Part shown: positions 9,713 to 19,393 of the stretch, in pieces | Layout of the letters: the number at the start of each line of letters is the position of its first letter | How positions within the stretch are numbered: position 1 is the first letter of the stretch | Made by a program: the position numbers and the translations under genes | DNA from: Staphylococcus pragensis | GTDB taxonomy: Bacteria > Bacillota > Bacilli > Staphylococcales > Staphylococcaceae | Length of the DNA: 64,000 nt | Assembly: GCF_004785665.1 (NCBI RefSeq) | Contig: NZ_SRPJ01000001.1 | Span: forward strand, 62,001 to 126,000 | Direction of reading: 5' to 3' | Notes under the pieces: generated by a model | Seen by the model: the letters and a program-made list of their open reading frames with translations, nothing else | Told to the model about the DNA's origin: nothing | The model's database searches: none

Positions 9713-9726
9713 GGGAGTTTTAATTT

Positions 9727-10731
9727 ATGGATTATGTACTAATTGTCACTATAGCTATCGTTGTATTTTCTTTAATCTTTGACTTTATCAATGGTTTCCA
9801 TGATACAGCCAATGCGATTGCTACAGCAGTATCTACACGTGCATTAACGCCAAGAACTGCGATTTTATTAGCAGCGATTATGAACTTCGTCGGTGCGTTA
9901 ACATTTACTGGCGTAGCTGGTACTATTACTAAAGATATTGTAGATCCGTTCAAATTGCATCACGGTTTAGTGGTAGTATTAGCAGCAATTGTAGCAGCGA
10001 TTATTTGGAACTTAGTGACTTGGCTTTATGGTATTCCTAGTTCTTCTTCACATGCATTAATCGGTTCAATAGCAGGGGCCGCTATTGCTGCTCAAGGATT
10101 TGGAGTACTTCATTATCAAGGTTTTACTAAAATTATTATCGTATTAATTGTTTCACCAATTATCGCGTTCTGTGTTGGTTTCATTATGTATACATTAGTT
10201 AAAATCATCTTCAAGAATGCGAACTTAACGAGAGCAAATCGTAATTTCCGTTTCTTCCAAGTATTTACTGCAGCATTACAATCATTCTCTCATGGTACAA
10301 ATGATGCACAAAAATCAATGGGTATTATTACGTTAGCCTTAATCGTCGCAGGTGTTCAAGATGGTGCAAATGTTGAACCTGCACTTTGGGTTAAAATAGC
10401 CTGTGCGACTGCGATGGGTCTAGGTACTGCCATTGGTGGTTGGAAGATTATTAAAACAGTTGGTGGAAACATCATGAAAATCCGTCCAGCTAATGGTGCA
10501 GCTGCTGACTTATCATCAGCATTAACAATTTTTGTTGCTTCATCATTACACTTCCCATTATCAACAACACACGTTGTATCTTCATCAATCCTTGGTGTAG
10601 GGGCTTCTAACCGAGCAAAAGGTGTTAAATGGAGCACAGCACAACGTATGATTATCACTTGGATTATTACATTACCAATCTCTGCTCTTTTAGCAGCAGT
10701 TATCTTCTGGATAATGAGTATATTCTTATAG
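9727..10731 (+). CDS. pitA: Pit-family inorganic phosphate transporter
   Basis: The 334-residue membrane protein carries the two PiT signature repeats: DFINGFHDTANAIATAVSTR near residue 20 and SHGTNDAQKSMGIITLAL near residue 190. Serine-rich PSSSSHALIGS and the matching PLSTTHVVSSSILG close each half, consistent with the inverted duplicate fold. It should import metal-phosphate driven by proton or sodium gradients. It is co-transcribed with the DUF47 gene and followed by a terminator at 10756. Confidence 0.93.
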   Translation: MDYVLIVTIAIVVFSLIFDFINGFHDTANAIATAVSTRALTPRTAILLAAIMNFVGALTFTGVAGTITKDIVDPFKLHHGLVVVLAAIVAAIIWNLVTWLYGIPSSSSHALIGSIAGAAIAAQGFGVLHYQGFTKIIIVLIVSPIIAFCVGFIMYTLVKIIFKNANLTRANRNFRFFQVFTAALQSFSHGTNDAQKSMGIITLALIVAGVQDGANVEPALWVKIACATAMGLGTAIGGWKIIKTVGGNIMKIRPANGAAADLSSALTIFVASSLHFPLSTTHVVSSSILGVGASNRAKGVKWSTAQRMIITWIITLPISALLAAVIFWIMSIFL

Positions 10732-10755
10732 AAATCGATTCGAAGTAGCTACAGT

Positions 10756-10816
10756 AAAAAATTCCTAGTAGACTAACAACATCTGTTTAGATGATTTAGT
10801 GTACTAGGATTTTTGT
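10756..10816. terminator. Terminator after the phosphate transporter
   Basis: An outer stem (AAATTCCTAGTA with TACTAGGATTT) encloses an inner CATCT-GTTT-AGATG hairpin, and the element ends in ATTTTTG. The nested layout is cloverleaf-like. Confidence 0.8.
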
Positions 10817-10960
10817 TTATCTATAAATACCTGTTTACTGAGAGGGAAAATTTGAGTATGTACGAACTGATCTTGAGATTTTAATCTAAGCAAGTATGGT
10901 AACATTAATCATCTAAGCATTTCTTTAAAGCCTCCAGACTGAGTTGGACCTCTTAATTTA

Positions 10961-11068
10961 TTGAAGTGAGAAAAAGTTATTTATATAAAGTTATCCCTTC
11001 CATAACGTTTAATTATGGAGGGGATTTCTATGGTTTTAGACTTTAATCATTATTTTAAAATAAATTAA
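10961..11068 (+). other. Possible mini-gene in the pit to CHAP gap: promoter, hairpin and 12-codon reading frame
   Basis: The 341-base gap holds no ordinary gene. TTGAAG (10961) and TATAAA (10984) are 17 bases apart. A 13-bp hairpin (ATCCCTTCCATAA with TTATGGAGGGGAT, 10993-11025) follows, whose 3' arm contains GGAGGGG. At proper spacing ATG 11030 opens a frame coding MVLDFNHYFKIN, stop at 11066-11068. It may be a real small peptide, or simply an inefficient terminator for the convergent genes. Nothing is recognisable in 10817-10960. Confidence 0.25.
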
Positions 11069-11072
11069 TAAA

Positions 11073-11894
11073 TTAATGAATGTAATTATAACTTGAAACT
11101 ACTGATGCAGGAATAATACGTGTGTTTGTGTTGTAAGGTCCATTTAAATAGTTCATTTCAGAGACTACAATACTTCCATCTGCATTCACGCGTTCTACGT
11201 ATGCTACATGTCCATAAAAACCAGCAGTAGTTTGCATAATTGAACCCACTGTAGCTACATGGTTAACTAAATAACCATCTTGTGCAGCATTTCCTGCCCA
11301 ATATTTTGCATCAGACCAATATGTACTAATTGGTAAGCCAGCTTGTGCACGACGATTGAAGACATACCAAGTACATTGTCCAGCTGTATATAAATTTTGA
11401 TGACTGTATGTAGGAGAAGTATAACTATTACTTTTGTTAGTTGTATTAGCCTTAGGAGCAGTAGCTGTAGAAGTAGTGCTATTGCCACTAGGAATTTTTA
11501 ATTGTTGATTTGGCGTAATTAAATATCCAGATAAATTATTGGCTTTCATGATGGCATCTACTGAAACACCATATTTATTAGCAATAAGATAAAGAGAATC
11601 GCCTGATTTCACTGTATAGACTGATGATGAAGTAGAAGCGGTATTTGTACTTGAAGTAGAAGCACTAGAATTACTTGAACCGCCAACTGTAAGTACTTGC
11701 CCAGGGAAAATAAAATTATTGGAAAGGTTATTATTCTGTTTAATACTATCTACTGATGTATTGTATTTCTGGGCGATACTCCATAAAGATTCGCCAGCTT
11801 GGACAGTGTGTTGTGTCGACGCTTCAGCGTTATGATGAGAAAATAATGCGACGGCCCCAGATGTAACTGAAACTGCGAATGCTAACTTTTTCAA
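11073..11894 (-). CDS. Secreted LysM-CHAP cell-wall hydrolase (SsaA/Sle1-like)
   Basis: The 273-residue precursor has a signal peptide (1-25, cleavage after AEA), LysM repeats at about 28-70 and 92-135 joined by Ser/Thr/Asn-rich linkers, and a C-terminal CHAP domain (about 168-273) with catalytic Cys174 (GQCTWY) and His229 (GHVAYVE). Such proteins bind peptidoglycan and cut peptide cross-bridges or the muramoyl-alanine bond; Sle1 has three LysM repeats, this one two. Translation starts at TTG 11894, eight bases after GAGGAGG; no in-frame ATG is available. Expression is likely part of the wall-remodelling regulon, but I find no clear WalR box upstream. Confidence 0.92.
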   Translation of the reverse strand: MKKLAFAVSVTSGAVALFSHHNAEASTQHTVQAGESLWSIAQKYNTSVDSIKQNNNLSNNFIFPGQVLTVGGSSNSSASTSSTNTASTSSSVYTVKSGDSLYLIANKYGVSVDAIMKANNLSGYLITPNQQLKIPSGNSTTSTATAPKANTTNKSNSYTSPTYSHQNLYTAGQCTWYVFNRRAQAGLPISTYWSDAKYWAGNAAQDGYLVNHVATVGSIMQTTAGFYGHVAYVERVNADGSIVVSEMNYLNGPYNTNTRIIPASVVSSYNYIH

Positions 11895-12328
11895 ACTTGA
11901 TATCCTCCTCGAGTCCTAATAATTATTATAAATTAGTTTTTTTACTTAAATACTTATCATTTCATTCATATATCACGTAAATATGTTATCAAAATTTTTA
12001 ACTAGTTTGGGCATTGTTATTATCTTGTAATATTATTAACATTTGACTTGTTTTTTGTAAAAGAGTTTCTCCCGTTGATACACGTGAGTTTGAAGGCTTT
12101 GTAATAATATATATTTTTTATAAAAGAAGAAAATTGTAACATTTCATATTCATGTAACTTCTAAAATTTACAATTAAAATAGGTGAAAATGATTATAGTA
12201 ATGCTAAAACATTGCTAAATTAAAAAAAGAAAAGGTAAGAAAGAGATTGGAACTTTTAAAATTCAAGGATCATAAGTTACAATCAAAATGACAGAGAAAA
12301 TAAAATTTATTAAAGAGAGGTTAGAAAC
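11895..12328. promoter_or_regulatory. Divergent intergenic region between the CHAP and BI-1-like genes
   Basis: This 434-base AT-rich stretch serves both divergent genes. On the plus strand TTTACA (12167) followed after 18 bases by GATTAT (12191) is a plausible promoter for the gene at 12329. TGTAAC occurs at 12135 and 12153, 18 rather than 11 bases apart, so it is not a WalR box. I see no hidden gene here. Confidence 0.4.
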
Positions 12329-13006
12329 ATGGCAGATTCTTCAAATGCTTCTCAGCAGACTACTTCTAGAAATAAGCAAAAACATAAATCACACGATAGT
12401 CAAAGTGCTCATGCTTATTCTAAAGTTTGGCTCTTCTTCACATATTATTGGATAATCTTTGGAATAGGTTGCTATTTTGGCCAATATTTACCAATGGAAT
12501 GGAGAAGACCGTTATCAATTGCTTTATTTGTGCTTATTTTAGCTACATTATTTATTCAACGTGCACGTAAATATGGATTAATTATTTCGCATATCTATGC
12601 TATTATCATAGGTTTATTATCATATGCCACTTTCACGACATATATTCAGAATTTAGGTGCAGAAGTATTTTATAAAAACATTTTATTAGCGATAGGTGCC
12701 TTTATTGTATTTGGTATTTTAGGCTATTTTATTATTAGCGACGCTTCAAGTTTAGGAAAGTATTTATTTGTAGCATTCATTGCACTTATTATTGGTGGTT
12801 TAATTGGAATGTTTGTACATAATCCAATTTATCATACTGCCATTACAATTATTGGTCTTATTCTATTTTTACTATATACCTTATATGATTTTAATAGAAT
12901 GAAGAGAGGTAATTTTACGCCTAGAGAAATGGGGTTCAACCTCTTTATCAATTTATTAAATATTATTAAAGATGTGTTAAGATTAGCAAATCGCTTTAAA
13001 AACTAA
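12329..13006 (+). CDS. BI-1/YccA-like multi-pass membrane protein
   Basis: The 225-residue product has a polar, Ser/Gln/His-rich N-terminus (1-30) and six to seven membrane helices. The end (LYTLYDFNRMKRG, then NLFINLLNIIKDVLRL) resembles the conserved C-terminus of the Bax-inhibitor-1/YccA family, where an Asp pair on the last helices controls a calcium leak. In staphylococci an orthologue sits in the same place upstream of rbf. AGAGAGG precedes the ATG. Assignment to BI-1 rests on my reading of the C-terminus only. Confidence 0.65.
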   Translation: MADSSNASQQTTSRNKQKHKSHDSQSAHAYSKVWLFFTYYWIIFGIGCYFGQYLPMEWRRPLSIALFVLILATLFIQRARKYGLIISHIYAIIIGLLSYATFTTYIQNLGAEVFYKNILLAIGAFIVFGILGYFIISDASSLGKYLFVAFIALIIGGLIGMFVHNPIYHTAITIIGLILFLLYTLYDFNRMKRGNFTPREMGFNLFINLLNIIKDVLRLANRFKN

Positions 13007-13211
13007 AATTTAGAATATATAATATCTTATTATATATCAGAGATGTTGACGGATTGTTTTCAATCTTTTCAATTTTGTAGAGTAATTATTTATTATGACA
13101 AGTTACTTTATATTTGTAAGAATTGATGGCAATTAACGTGACATCTTTTTTTAGCTTTTTTGAATATTAATTTAATAAAAAAATAAACTTAATTTATATA
13201 TAGGTGCATTT

Positions 13212-13240
13212 TTGATTTAGTTTTAATATTGTGGTAGATT
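13212..13240 (+). promoter_or_regulatory. Putative promoter of rbf in a 320-base gap
   Basis: TTGATT (13212-13217) and TAGATT (13235-13240) are 17 bases apart, leaving a leader of about 80 bases before ATG 13327. The rest of 13007-13326 is very AT-rich and shows nothing else that I can support. Confidence 0.4.
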
Positions 13241-13326
13241 TACATTTAAACACTAAATCAATATGTTTAGGAAAAAATAAATCGGTCAAAAGAGTAAAGC
13301 TAGCATGAAAAGAAAGAGGTGAATGT

Positions 13327-15483
13327 ATGTCCAGTGCCTATTTTCATTTATTAACCAAACATGAATATAGTATGAAACGCTGTCAAGATGGAATAATACT
13401 TCTTTTTCCAATAGAAGGTCAGTTGAAAGTAAAACACTTCACAAAACTGGTTACTGTAGATGATGAGATTTATATTATTAATAATTCAGATATCTTTTCT
13501 ATCAGAGAAAATACTAAGACTATTATGCTATATATATCTAGTGATTGGTTTAGAGAACAAGGTTATAAATTTTTCGATTACAAGTATTCAATGAATTTAG
13601 TCAATTCGGTGAATGCGATAAAACGATCTTTATTGCAAATAGCAGATAATTATTTAAAAAATACTGCCACAACAGAAGATGAACAACCTATTGAAGATAT
13701 CGTTAATATTATCGGCAAACAAGGTAGTATTGAAAAAAATATAGCGAATAATCAGTATAATTTCTCATACTATGGTGAGCTAAGTGAAGTATTGAAATAT
13801 ATTAATGACAATATAACTGAAAAGTTAACTTTAAAAGATATATCCTCTAAATTATTCACATCTAAATCCAATCTGTCAGCGCAATTTAATCAATTATTAA
13901 ATATAGGCTTTAAAACATATATAGATACTCTTAAAATAGCTAACTCTTTTGAATTATTATTAACCACTAATGATACTATTAGTTTAATTAGCGAAAAAGT
14001 TGGATTTAGTAATGCTTCGAGTTACTCCAAAACGTTTAAAAGTTATGTAGGGATTACTCCAAATGATTATCGTTCCTGTAATAAGTATGAAAAAACGATA
14101 TTTATGGATTATGAAAGTCATATAGATGATGACTTACATAAAATTGAAAATCTCATTAACTTAAAACAACAATATTATCAACAAAAAATTGAACATAAAA
14201 TTTATGTTGATTCTAAAATAGATGGTACAGTACATCCCTATTACTTAGTTGTACAAGTTAATACGGTTGAAGAAATTCGATTATTATTTTTAGAAGAATT
14301 TGCTCGTGTACTTTATCACGAAAATTCTACACTGAAATTTTATTTAAAAGTCGATATGAAAGATCTTAAAGAACAACTTACTGAGGATGAATGGCAGCAA
14401 CTCTTTAAATATATTATTGAGAATAAGTTAAATGTTAGTTTTAGATTAGAAGACTTAGAATTAATAAATTTTTTAGAATTAAATTATGAAAATGTATTAG
14501 ACTACTTCACTAAAAATAACATCCAAGTTCAAGAAGAACATGTATTAGGCTTAGTGTTTGATTTAGAGAAAATTAACTTAAAATCGATATATAGAGTTAT
14601 TTTAAAAATTCAACATAAGACAACCCGATTTTCATTCGGTTTGGAAATAAGCAAATTGCTCAATGATCCTGTTCTATTTAAAACATTAGAATCTCAAATA
14701 AAAAGAGTGAATTTTGAATTTTTATACATCGATAATGCTAAATTGAAAATGCCATACCTTGTAGAAGAAAATAACCGTTTGTTAGTGAAAAATATTTTAC
14801 GCTATCAAAATATAAGGGACATTTTAAAACAAATAGATTTAGAAGAGCAAAAGTTTATATTTTTAAACTTTGAAAATCATCATTTCTTAAATAGTGACCA
14901 CAACGTTTTAACTAATAGTGCGCCTTTATTAATGGAAACATTTACTAAAACAGCATGTTATTTTAATGGAATCGGTTTTAATTTTAAGCACTATTCTAAT
15001 CTGTTTAATGCGTTACACTTATTTGATGAAAATGGCTTTAAGACTATACTAGGAACAATTATTAATCAACTTATTATAATGAGCAATTATCCTAAATATA
15101 TTAAAGATAATTATATCGTTATTAACAATGGGACTCACTACACAATTTTTGTATATGATTGGCGTGTATCTGAAAGTGAGTCATTAAATGCTGACTATGA
15201 TCAAACGGATATTTATTTAGACTTTAAAAATGAGGAATACAAACGGAATTACTTAGTTAAAATTCAAAAAGTCGACGATTTCCATGGTAATATTGAGCAT
15301 GTAATTGCAAAAGACATTAGAGACAAATATGACTGGTCATACAATTTCTTAAGAAAAATGGATCATTCAATTCATCCAGCATATAAAATTATTGAACATC
15401 AATTTAAAAATGAACCGTTAAAAATACAACTAAACTACAATGGTCTCATTATTATTAAATTATATAAAGATAAAATGATATAA
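13327..15483 (+). CDS. rbf: Rbf, AraC-family regulator of biofilm formation
   Basis: The 718-residue protein has a small cupin-like N-terminal part (to about 120), an AraC/XylS double helix-turn-helix domain at about residues 150-255 (LTLKDISSKLFTSKSNLS and ISEKVGFSNASSYSKTFK), and a long C-terminal region of about 460 residues. Size, order and its position just upstream of sarX match S. aureus Rbf, which promotes biofilm by lowering icaR activity and hence raising ica expression. AAAGAGGTGA precedes the start. The large C-terminal part has the look of a degenerate glycosidase-type barrel, an inference only. Confidence 0.9.
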   Translation: MSSAYFHLLTKHEYSMKRCQDGIILLFPIEGQLKVKHFTKLVTVDDEIYIINNSDIFSIRENTKTIMLYISSDWFREQGYKFFDYKYSMNLVNSVNAIKRSLLQIADNYLKNTATTEDEQPIEDIVNIIGKQGSIEKNIANNQYNFSYYGELSEVLKYINDNITEKLTLKDISSKLFTSKSNLSAQFNQLLNIGFKTYIDTLKIANSFELLLTTNDTISLISEKVGFSNASSYSKTFKSYVGITPNDYRSCNKYEKTIFMDYESHIDDDLHKIENLINLKQQYYQQKIEHKIYVDSKIDGTVHPYYLVVQVNTVEEIRLLFLEEFARVLYHENSTLKFYLKVDMKDLKEQLTEDEWQQLFKYIIENKLNVSFRLEDLELINFLELNYENVLDYFTKNNIQVQEEHVLGLVFDLEKINLKSIYRVILKIQHKTTRFSFGLEISKLLNDPVLFKTLESQIKRVNFEFLYIDNAKLKMPYLVEENNRLLVKNILRYQNIRDILKQIDLEEQKFIFLNFENHHFLNSDHNVLTNSAPLLMETFTKTACYFNGIGFNFKHYSNLFNALHLFDENGFKTILGTIINQLIIMSNYPKYIKDNYIVINNGTHYTIFVYDWRVSESESLNADYDQTDIYLDFKNEEYKRNYLVKIQKVDDFHGNIEHVIAKDIRDKYDWSYNFLRKMDHSIHPAYKIIEHQFKNEPLKIQLNYNGLIIIKLYKDKMI

Positions 15484-15623
15484 ATAAATAGTTTTACACA
15501 ACAATATTTAAGTTTGTTAGTAAATTCGACAAATATTTCTAAACAAATGCAAACGACAGGGTTCCAAATATGAAGGATAATAGATATTAAGTTGTCTGCT
15601 TATATTTGGAGGTGCAAGTAGCA

Positions 15624-15983
15624 TTGAATGATGACAAATTGAATAAATTACTCGAATTCTACAAACAATATAAAGCATTGTCAGAATATATCGATAAACA
15701 ATATAAGTTGACATTAAATGATTTAGCTTTATTAAAACTGGCTCACGAACATGCTGCGAAAGAACAAATTTTAATGCAGTCTTTTTTAAAGATAGCAATC
15801 GAAGAGCTGGATTTAAGTAGAACTAAATTATTAGTTTCAATACGCAGACTTATAGAAAAAGAAAGATTAAGTAAAGTTCGTTCAACTGAAGATGAGCGAA
15901 AAATTTTTATCTATATGGATAAAAAGAATATTGAAAAATTTGATGCTTTATTTAATGATGTGGAAAAATTTTTAAACATTTAA
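15624..15983 (+). CDS. sarX: SarX, SarA/MarR-family regulator
   Basis: The 119-residue product is a single winged-helix protein of the SarA family ([15 protein letters not shown] at the N-terminus, then [20 protein letters not shown] as the recognition region and the DERKI wing). SarX represses agr and activates ica in staphylococci, and Rbf is reported to act through it. I choose TTG 15624 as start because GGAGGTG at 15608-15614 lies nine bases before it and the length then equals S. aureus SarX; an upstream in-frame TTG at 15606 overlaps the Shine-Dalgarno. Confidence 0.92.
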   Translation: MNDDKLNKLLEFYKQYKALSEYIDKQYKLTLNDLALLKLAHEHAAKEQILMQSFLKIAIEELDLSRTKLLVSIRRLIEKERLSKVRSTEDERKIFIYMDKKNIEKFDALFNDVEKFLNI

Positions 15984-15998
15984 AAAAATTGGGAGAGT

Positions 15999-16032
15999 AC
16001 TGACAAAGATTATGCTTTGTCAGTCTTTTTTT
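15999..16032 (+). terminator. Intrinsic terminator of sarX
   Basis: ACTGACAAAG and CTTTGTCAGT form a perfect 10-bp stem followed by CTTTTTTT. Confidence 0.92.
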
Positions 16033-16151
16033 GTGCTTTAATAAAAAAGAAAGTAATAAATAGGTAGCCATTATGTGACACACCTACTTTAGACAACACT
16101 AGAGTAATACTATATAATAAGGATTATTGAGTATGAAAGTGAGATGACATT

Positions 16152-16868
16152 ATGGGACGTAAATGGAACAACATTAAAGAGAAAAAAGCCCAAAAAGATA
16201 AAAATACAAGTAGAATATATGCTAAATTTGGTAAAGAAATTTATGTGGCTGCAAAATCAGGTGAGCCTAATCCAGAATCTAACCAAGCATTAAGATTAGT
16301 GCTTGAAAGAGCTAAAACTTATTCTGTACCAAATCACATTATCGATAGAGCAATCGATAAAGCAAAAGGCGCTGGAGATGAAAACTACGATCACCTACGT
16401 TATGAAGGTTTCGGTCCAAGTGGCTCAATGTTAATCGTTGATGCTTTAACGAACAACGTAAACCGTACTGCCTCAGACGTAAGAGCAGCTTTCGGTAAGA
16501 ATGGCGGAAATATGGGTGTATCTGGCTCAGTAGCCTACATGTTCGACCATACTGCTACATTTGGTATTGAAGGCAAATCAGCTGACGATGTCCTTGAAGC
16601 ATTAATGGAACAAGACGTAGATGTAAGAGACGTTGTAGAAGACGGCGATTTAACCATCGTTTACGCTGAACCAGATCAATTTGCACAAGTGCAAGATGCT
16701 TTACGTCAAACAGGTGTTGAAGATTTCAAGATTGCAGAATTTGAAATGTTACCACAAACAGATATCGAATTATCTGAAGAAGACCAAGCTACATTTGAAA
16801 AATTAATCGACGCACTTGAAGATTTAGAAGACGTTCAAAACGTATTCCATAACGTGGACTTAAAATAA
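16152..16868 (+). CDS. YebC/PmpR (TACO1) family regulator
   Basis: The 238-residue protein begins [16 protein letters not shown], the lysine-rich N-terminus typical of the YeeN branch of the YebC family in Firmicutes, and contains the conserved GFGPSG and [17 protein letters not shown] motifs. Family members act as transcription regulators or relieve ribosome stalling at proline runs. The gene overlaps the next by one base (TAATG), so the two are translationally coupled. Confidence 0.92.
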   Translation: MGRKWNNIKEKKAQKDKNTSRIYAKFGKEIYVAAKSGEPNPESNQALRLVLERAKTYSVPNHIIDRAIDKAKGAGDENYDHLRYEGFGPSGSMLIVDALTNNVNRTASDVRAAFGKNGGNMGVSGSVAYMFDHTATFGIEGKSADDVLEALMEQDVDVRDVVEDGDLTIVYAEPDQFAQVQDALRQTGVEDFKIAEFEMLPQTDIELSEEDQATFEKLIDALEDLEDVQNVFHNVDLK

Positions 16869-17350
16869 TGAATGTTAACGCAGAATATTGGATAAAGCAT
16901 CTTAATCTTACGCCCCATCCAGAAGGTGGCTACTTTAAAGAAACGATGCGAGAACATATGAGTAACTCAGAAAGAGCGCCATTCAGTAGCATTTATTTCC
17001 TACTGAACACAGGCGATATCTCGCACTTCCATCGCATCGATGCCGATGAAGTATGGTACTATCATGCCGGCGCACCTTTAACAATTCATATGATTACACC
17101 AGACGGCGATTATCAAACTGCACAATTAGGTCCTTTTTTGGAAAAGGGGAATGTATTACAACACCTCGTGCCAAAAGGTACCATCTTCGCCTCAAGTCTA
17201 ACTGATACAGAAGGTTATAGCTTGGTAGGGTGTATGTGCCAGCCAGCATTTGAATTTAACCATTTCGAGTTATTCACCCAAGACGAGTTACATCATATGT
17301 ATCCCGAACATAAAGAAATCATCCAGCGCTACGCTTTACCACACAAGTAA
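16868..17350 (+). CDS. DUF985 cupin-fold protein
   Basis: The 160-residue product shows the DUF985 pattern: HPEGGYFKET at residues 18-27, a FHRIDADEVWYYHAG cupin box, LGPFLEKGNVLQHLVPKGTIFAS, and a C-terminal PAFEFNHFELF. The family is a single cupin barrel resembling sugar epimerases; the substrate is unknown. It is coupled to yebC by a one-base overlap, and a strong GC-rich terminator starts at its stop codon. Confidence 0.85.
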   Translation: MNVNAEYWIKHLNLTPHPEGGYFKETMREHMSNSERAPFSSIYFLLNTGDISHFHRIDADEVWYYHAGAPLTIHMITPDGDYQTAQLGPFLEKGNVLQHLVPKGTIFASSLTDTEGYSLVGCMCQPAFEFNHFELFTQDELHHMYPEHKEIIQRYALPHK

Positions 17351-17416
17351 GCTACACCGAGCACCCATCACTCGCCCCCAAAAGGCGAGTGATGCGTGTC
17401 TCCGTGTAGCTTTCTT
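17349..17416. terminator. Long GC-rich bidirectional terminator hairpin
   Basis: About 27 bases on each side pair with few mismatches (AGCTACAC ... CATCACTCGCC with GGCGAGTGATG ... GTGTAGCT) around an 8-base loop, then TTTCTT. It separates two convergent genes and is far richer in G+C than its surroundings. Confidence 0.88.
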
Positions 17417-17431
17417 ACATTAACAAGCCTA

Positions 17432-18535
17432 TCATTCAGCACTACCTAGCAATTCATTCGCCAATTCTACAACATATGCTAACTTCGCCCATTGCTCTTC
17501 CTCAGTAAGGCGGTTACCTTCTTCAGTAGAGGCGAATCCACATTGAGGACTAATACAAATATGGTCTAAATCGACATATTGTTGTGCTTCTTTGACACGT
17601 TGCTTAATTAATTCCTTATCTTCAAGTTCCGGCGTTTTCGATGTAATTAAACCAAGCACGGCATACGCCTGTTTATTAAAATAACGTAAAGGCTCGAAAT
17701 CGCCAGAACGATCATCATCGTATTCTAGGAAGAAACCATGCAAGTGTTCTTTAAACAAATACGGCGCAATGGCTTCGTAACCACCAGAAATCGCCCACGT
17801 AGATTGATAATTACCACGACAAATATGTGTCGTTAATACCAAATCATCGGGTAAACCGTCTACTGCTTCATTAATCACTTTATAAGCAAGTTCTCTAGCT
17901 TGTACTTTTTCTTCATCAGTACGTTGACGTCCACGTACTTTTTGAGTACCTTCAGTTAATCCTGCCCAATACACATCATCGATTTGGATATAACGTGCAC
18001 CTAAATCATAAAATTTTTGTAAGGATTGGTGATATACTTTAGCGATATCATGCGCAAAGTCTTCAATATTAGGATAAACATCTTCATTTAATATATTAGG
18101 GTGGAATAATTGGTTAGGACTAAGAATAGACACTTTAGCTGTAGCGCGTCCATCTACTTTGTCATATAAAAATTTAAAATGCTCAAAGTGGGGGTGTTGA
18201 GGATTATAGCTGACTTTATCCACGACTTTCACATTATGTGCACGTGTTTCTACACCTTCAAATTCTAAACCGTGTTCAGGTGTATAACCTTCTACGCCAT
18301 TAATATTTTCTAAGAAATCAAAGTGCCACCAACTACGACGGAATTCACCATCAGTAATACTATGTAAGCCAATCTCAATTTGTTTTTCAATAATACGTTC
18401 AATTTCTTCATTTTCAATTTGTGTTAAATCTTCTTGAGAAATTTCATTATTGCTAAATTTAGCGCGTGCCTCTTTTAAGCGTTGAGGACGTAAAAGACTT
18501 CCAACGTGATCAGCTCGAAATGGTCTAATTGACAT
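17432..18535 (-). CDS. MetE-like cobalamin-independent methyltransferase (single C-terminal domain type)
   Basis: The 367-residue protein matches the YxjG/YxjH type of MetE-family proteins, which carry only the catalytic barrel. It opens with RPFRADHVGSLLRP; probable zinc ligands are the His/Cys in THICRGN and the Cys in SPQCGF, and YIQIDDVYW is the substrate-binding segment. It probably transfers a methyl group to homocysteine, though the donor may not be methyl-tetrahydrofolate. ATG 18535 is chosen because AAAGGAG lies 9 bases upstream; no S-box, T-box or SAM riboswitch is visible. Confidence 0.85.
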   Translation of the reverse strand: MSIRPFRADHVGSLLRPQRLKEARAKFSNNEISQEDLTQIENEEIERIIEKQIEIGLHSITDGEFRRSWWHFDFLENINGVEGYTPEHGLEFEGVETRAHNVKVVDKVSYNPQHPHFEHFKFLYDKVDGRATAKVSILSPNQLFHPNILNEDVYPNIEDFAHDIAKVYHQSLQKFYDLGARYIQIDDVYWAGLTEGTQKVRGRQRTDEEKVQARELAYKVINEAVDGLPDDLVLTTHICRGNYQSTWAISGGYEAIAPYLFKEHLHGFFLEYDDDRSGDFEPLRYFNKQAYAVLGLITSKTPELEDKELIKQRVKEAQQYVDLDHICISPQCGFASTEEGNRLTEEEQWAKLAYVVELANELLGSAE

Positions 18536-18754
18536 AAGCAAAACTCCTTTACACTCTATTTAGAATTTTCTGACAATGTAAAATAAAGTTATCAAATACG
18601 AGTATTTTTGTCAATTTTCCCTAAAAGATTAATAGATGTAGTAAAATAAATATGAAAACTTTAATGACTATATGTGCGAATTACAAATATATACGACTTA
18701 AGATGACATCACTAGGTCAGTTTAATATAATAATGACAAGGAGTTGGTGGCTTT

Positions 18755-19393
18755 ATGAAAATAAAATACATAGATAAACGTCACTGGCGTCGCCTTATTG
18801 AACGTGATTACATAGAGGTTAAGGTAAATAATAATAGATTTAAGGGTATTATTGGCTTGGTCACGATGAAGAAGGTTCGCGAACCTTTAGAGGTGACGGT
18901 AGTAGGCCAGAATATAGTTGTTGCTAAAGATAACTATCAATGGTTACAAATCTTGCCGGAAAAGAAACGTTATAGTATTACAGCAATGTTTGATGATAAA
19001 GGTCAGCCGTTGGAATACTATTTTGATATTAATATTAAAAATATTACGCAAAAAGGGAATGCGAGAACATTAGACTTATTTTTAGATGTTTTAGTCTTAC
19101 CCTCCACAGGCGAATATGAACTCGTAGATGAAGATGATTTAGCTTTGGCTTTGGAAAATGGACAAATCACTAGAAAACAATATCATGAAGCCTATATGAT
19201 TGCGCATCAATTAATGATTGAAATCAGTGAGAACTTTTCGGAAGTCAATCAGCGTATTATGTATTGTTACAACAAAATGGTGAGCAAATTGGATAAACCA
19301 AACAAACCCAATCATTCAAATAAACCAAGTGAAATCACTCATCATAAAACGTATAAGCATCATATGAAACAAAATAAATCACATCTTAAATAG
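18755..19393 (+). CDS. DUF402 protein
   Basis: The 212-residue protein contains the DUF402 core (EYYFDINIKNI, then LDLFLDVLVLPSTGEYELVDEDDLALALENGQIT), the fold of nucleoside diphosphate/triphosphate phosphatases and FomD. The acidic residues that would bind metal are present (YYFD, DLFLD, DEDD). The tail (about 180-212) is Asn/Lys/His-rich and looks disordered. AAGGAG precedes the ATG. Function unknown; a nucleotide phosphatase is a reasonable guess. Confidence 0.8.
   Translation: MKIKYIDKRHWRRLIERDYIEVKVNNNRFKGIIGLVTMKKVREPLEVTVVGQNIVVAKDNYQWLQILPEKKRYSITAMFDDKGQPLEYYFDINIKNITQKGNARTLDLFLDVLVLPSTGEYELVDEDDLALALENGQITRKQYHEAYMIAHQLMIEISENFSEVNQRIMYCYNKMVSKLDKPNKPNHSNKPSEITHHKTYKHHMKQNKSHLK

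Noticed and set aside
11895-12328. WalR box for the LysM-CHAP gene
   Set aside because: TGTAAC copies exist at 12135 and 12153 but are 18 bases apart, not 11, so the consensus is not met.
18536-18754. SAM riboswitch or T-box before the MetE-like gene
   Set aside because: I looked for the conserved T-box GGTGG sequence and S-box stems on the minus strand and see neither.
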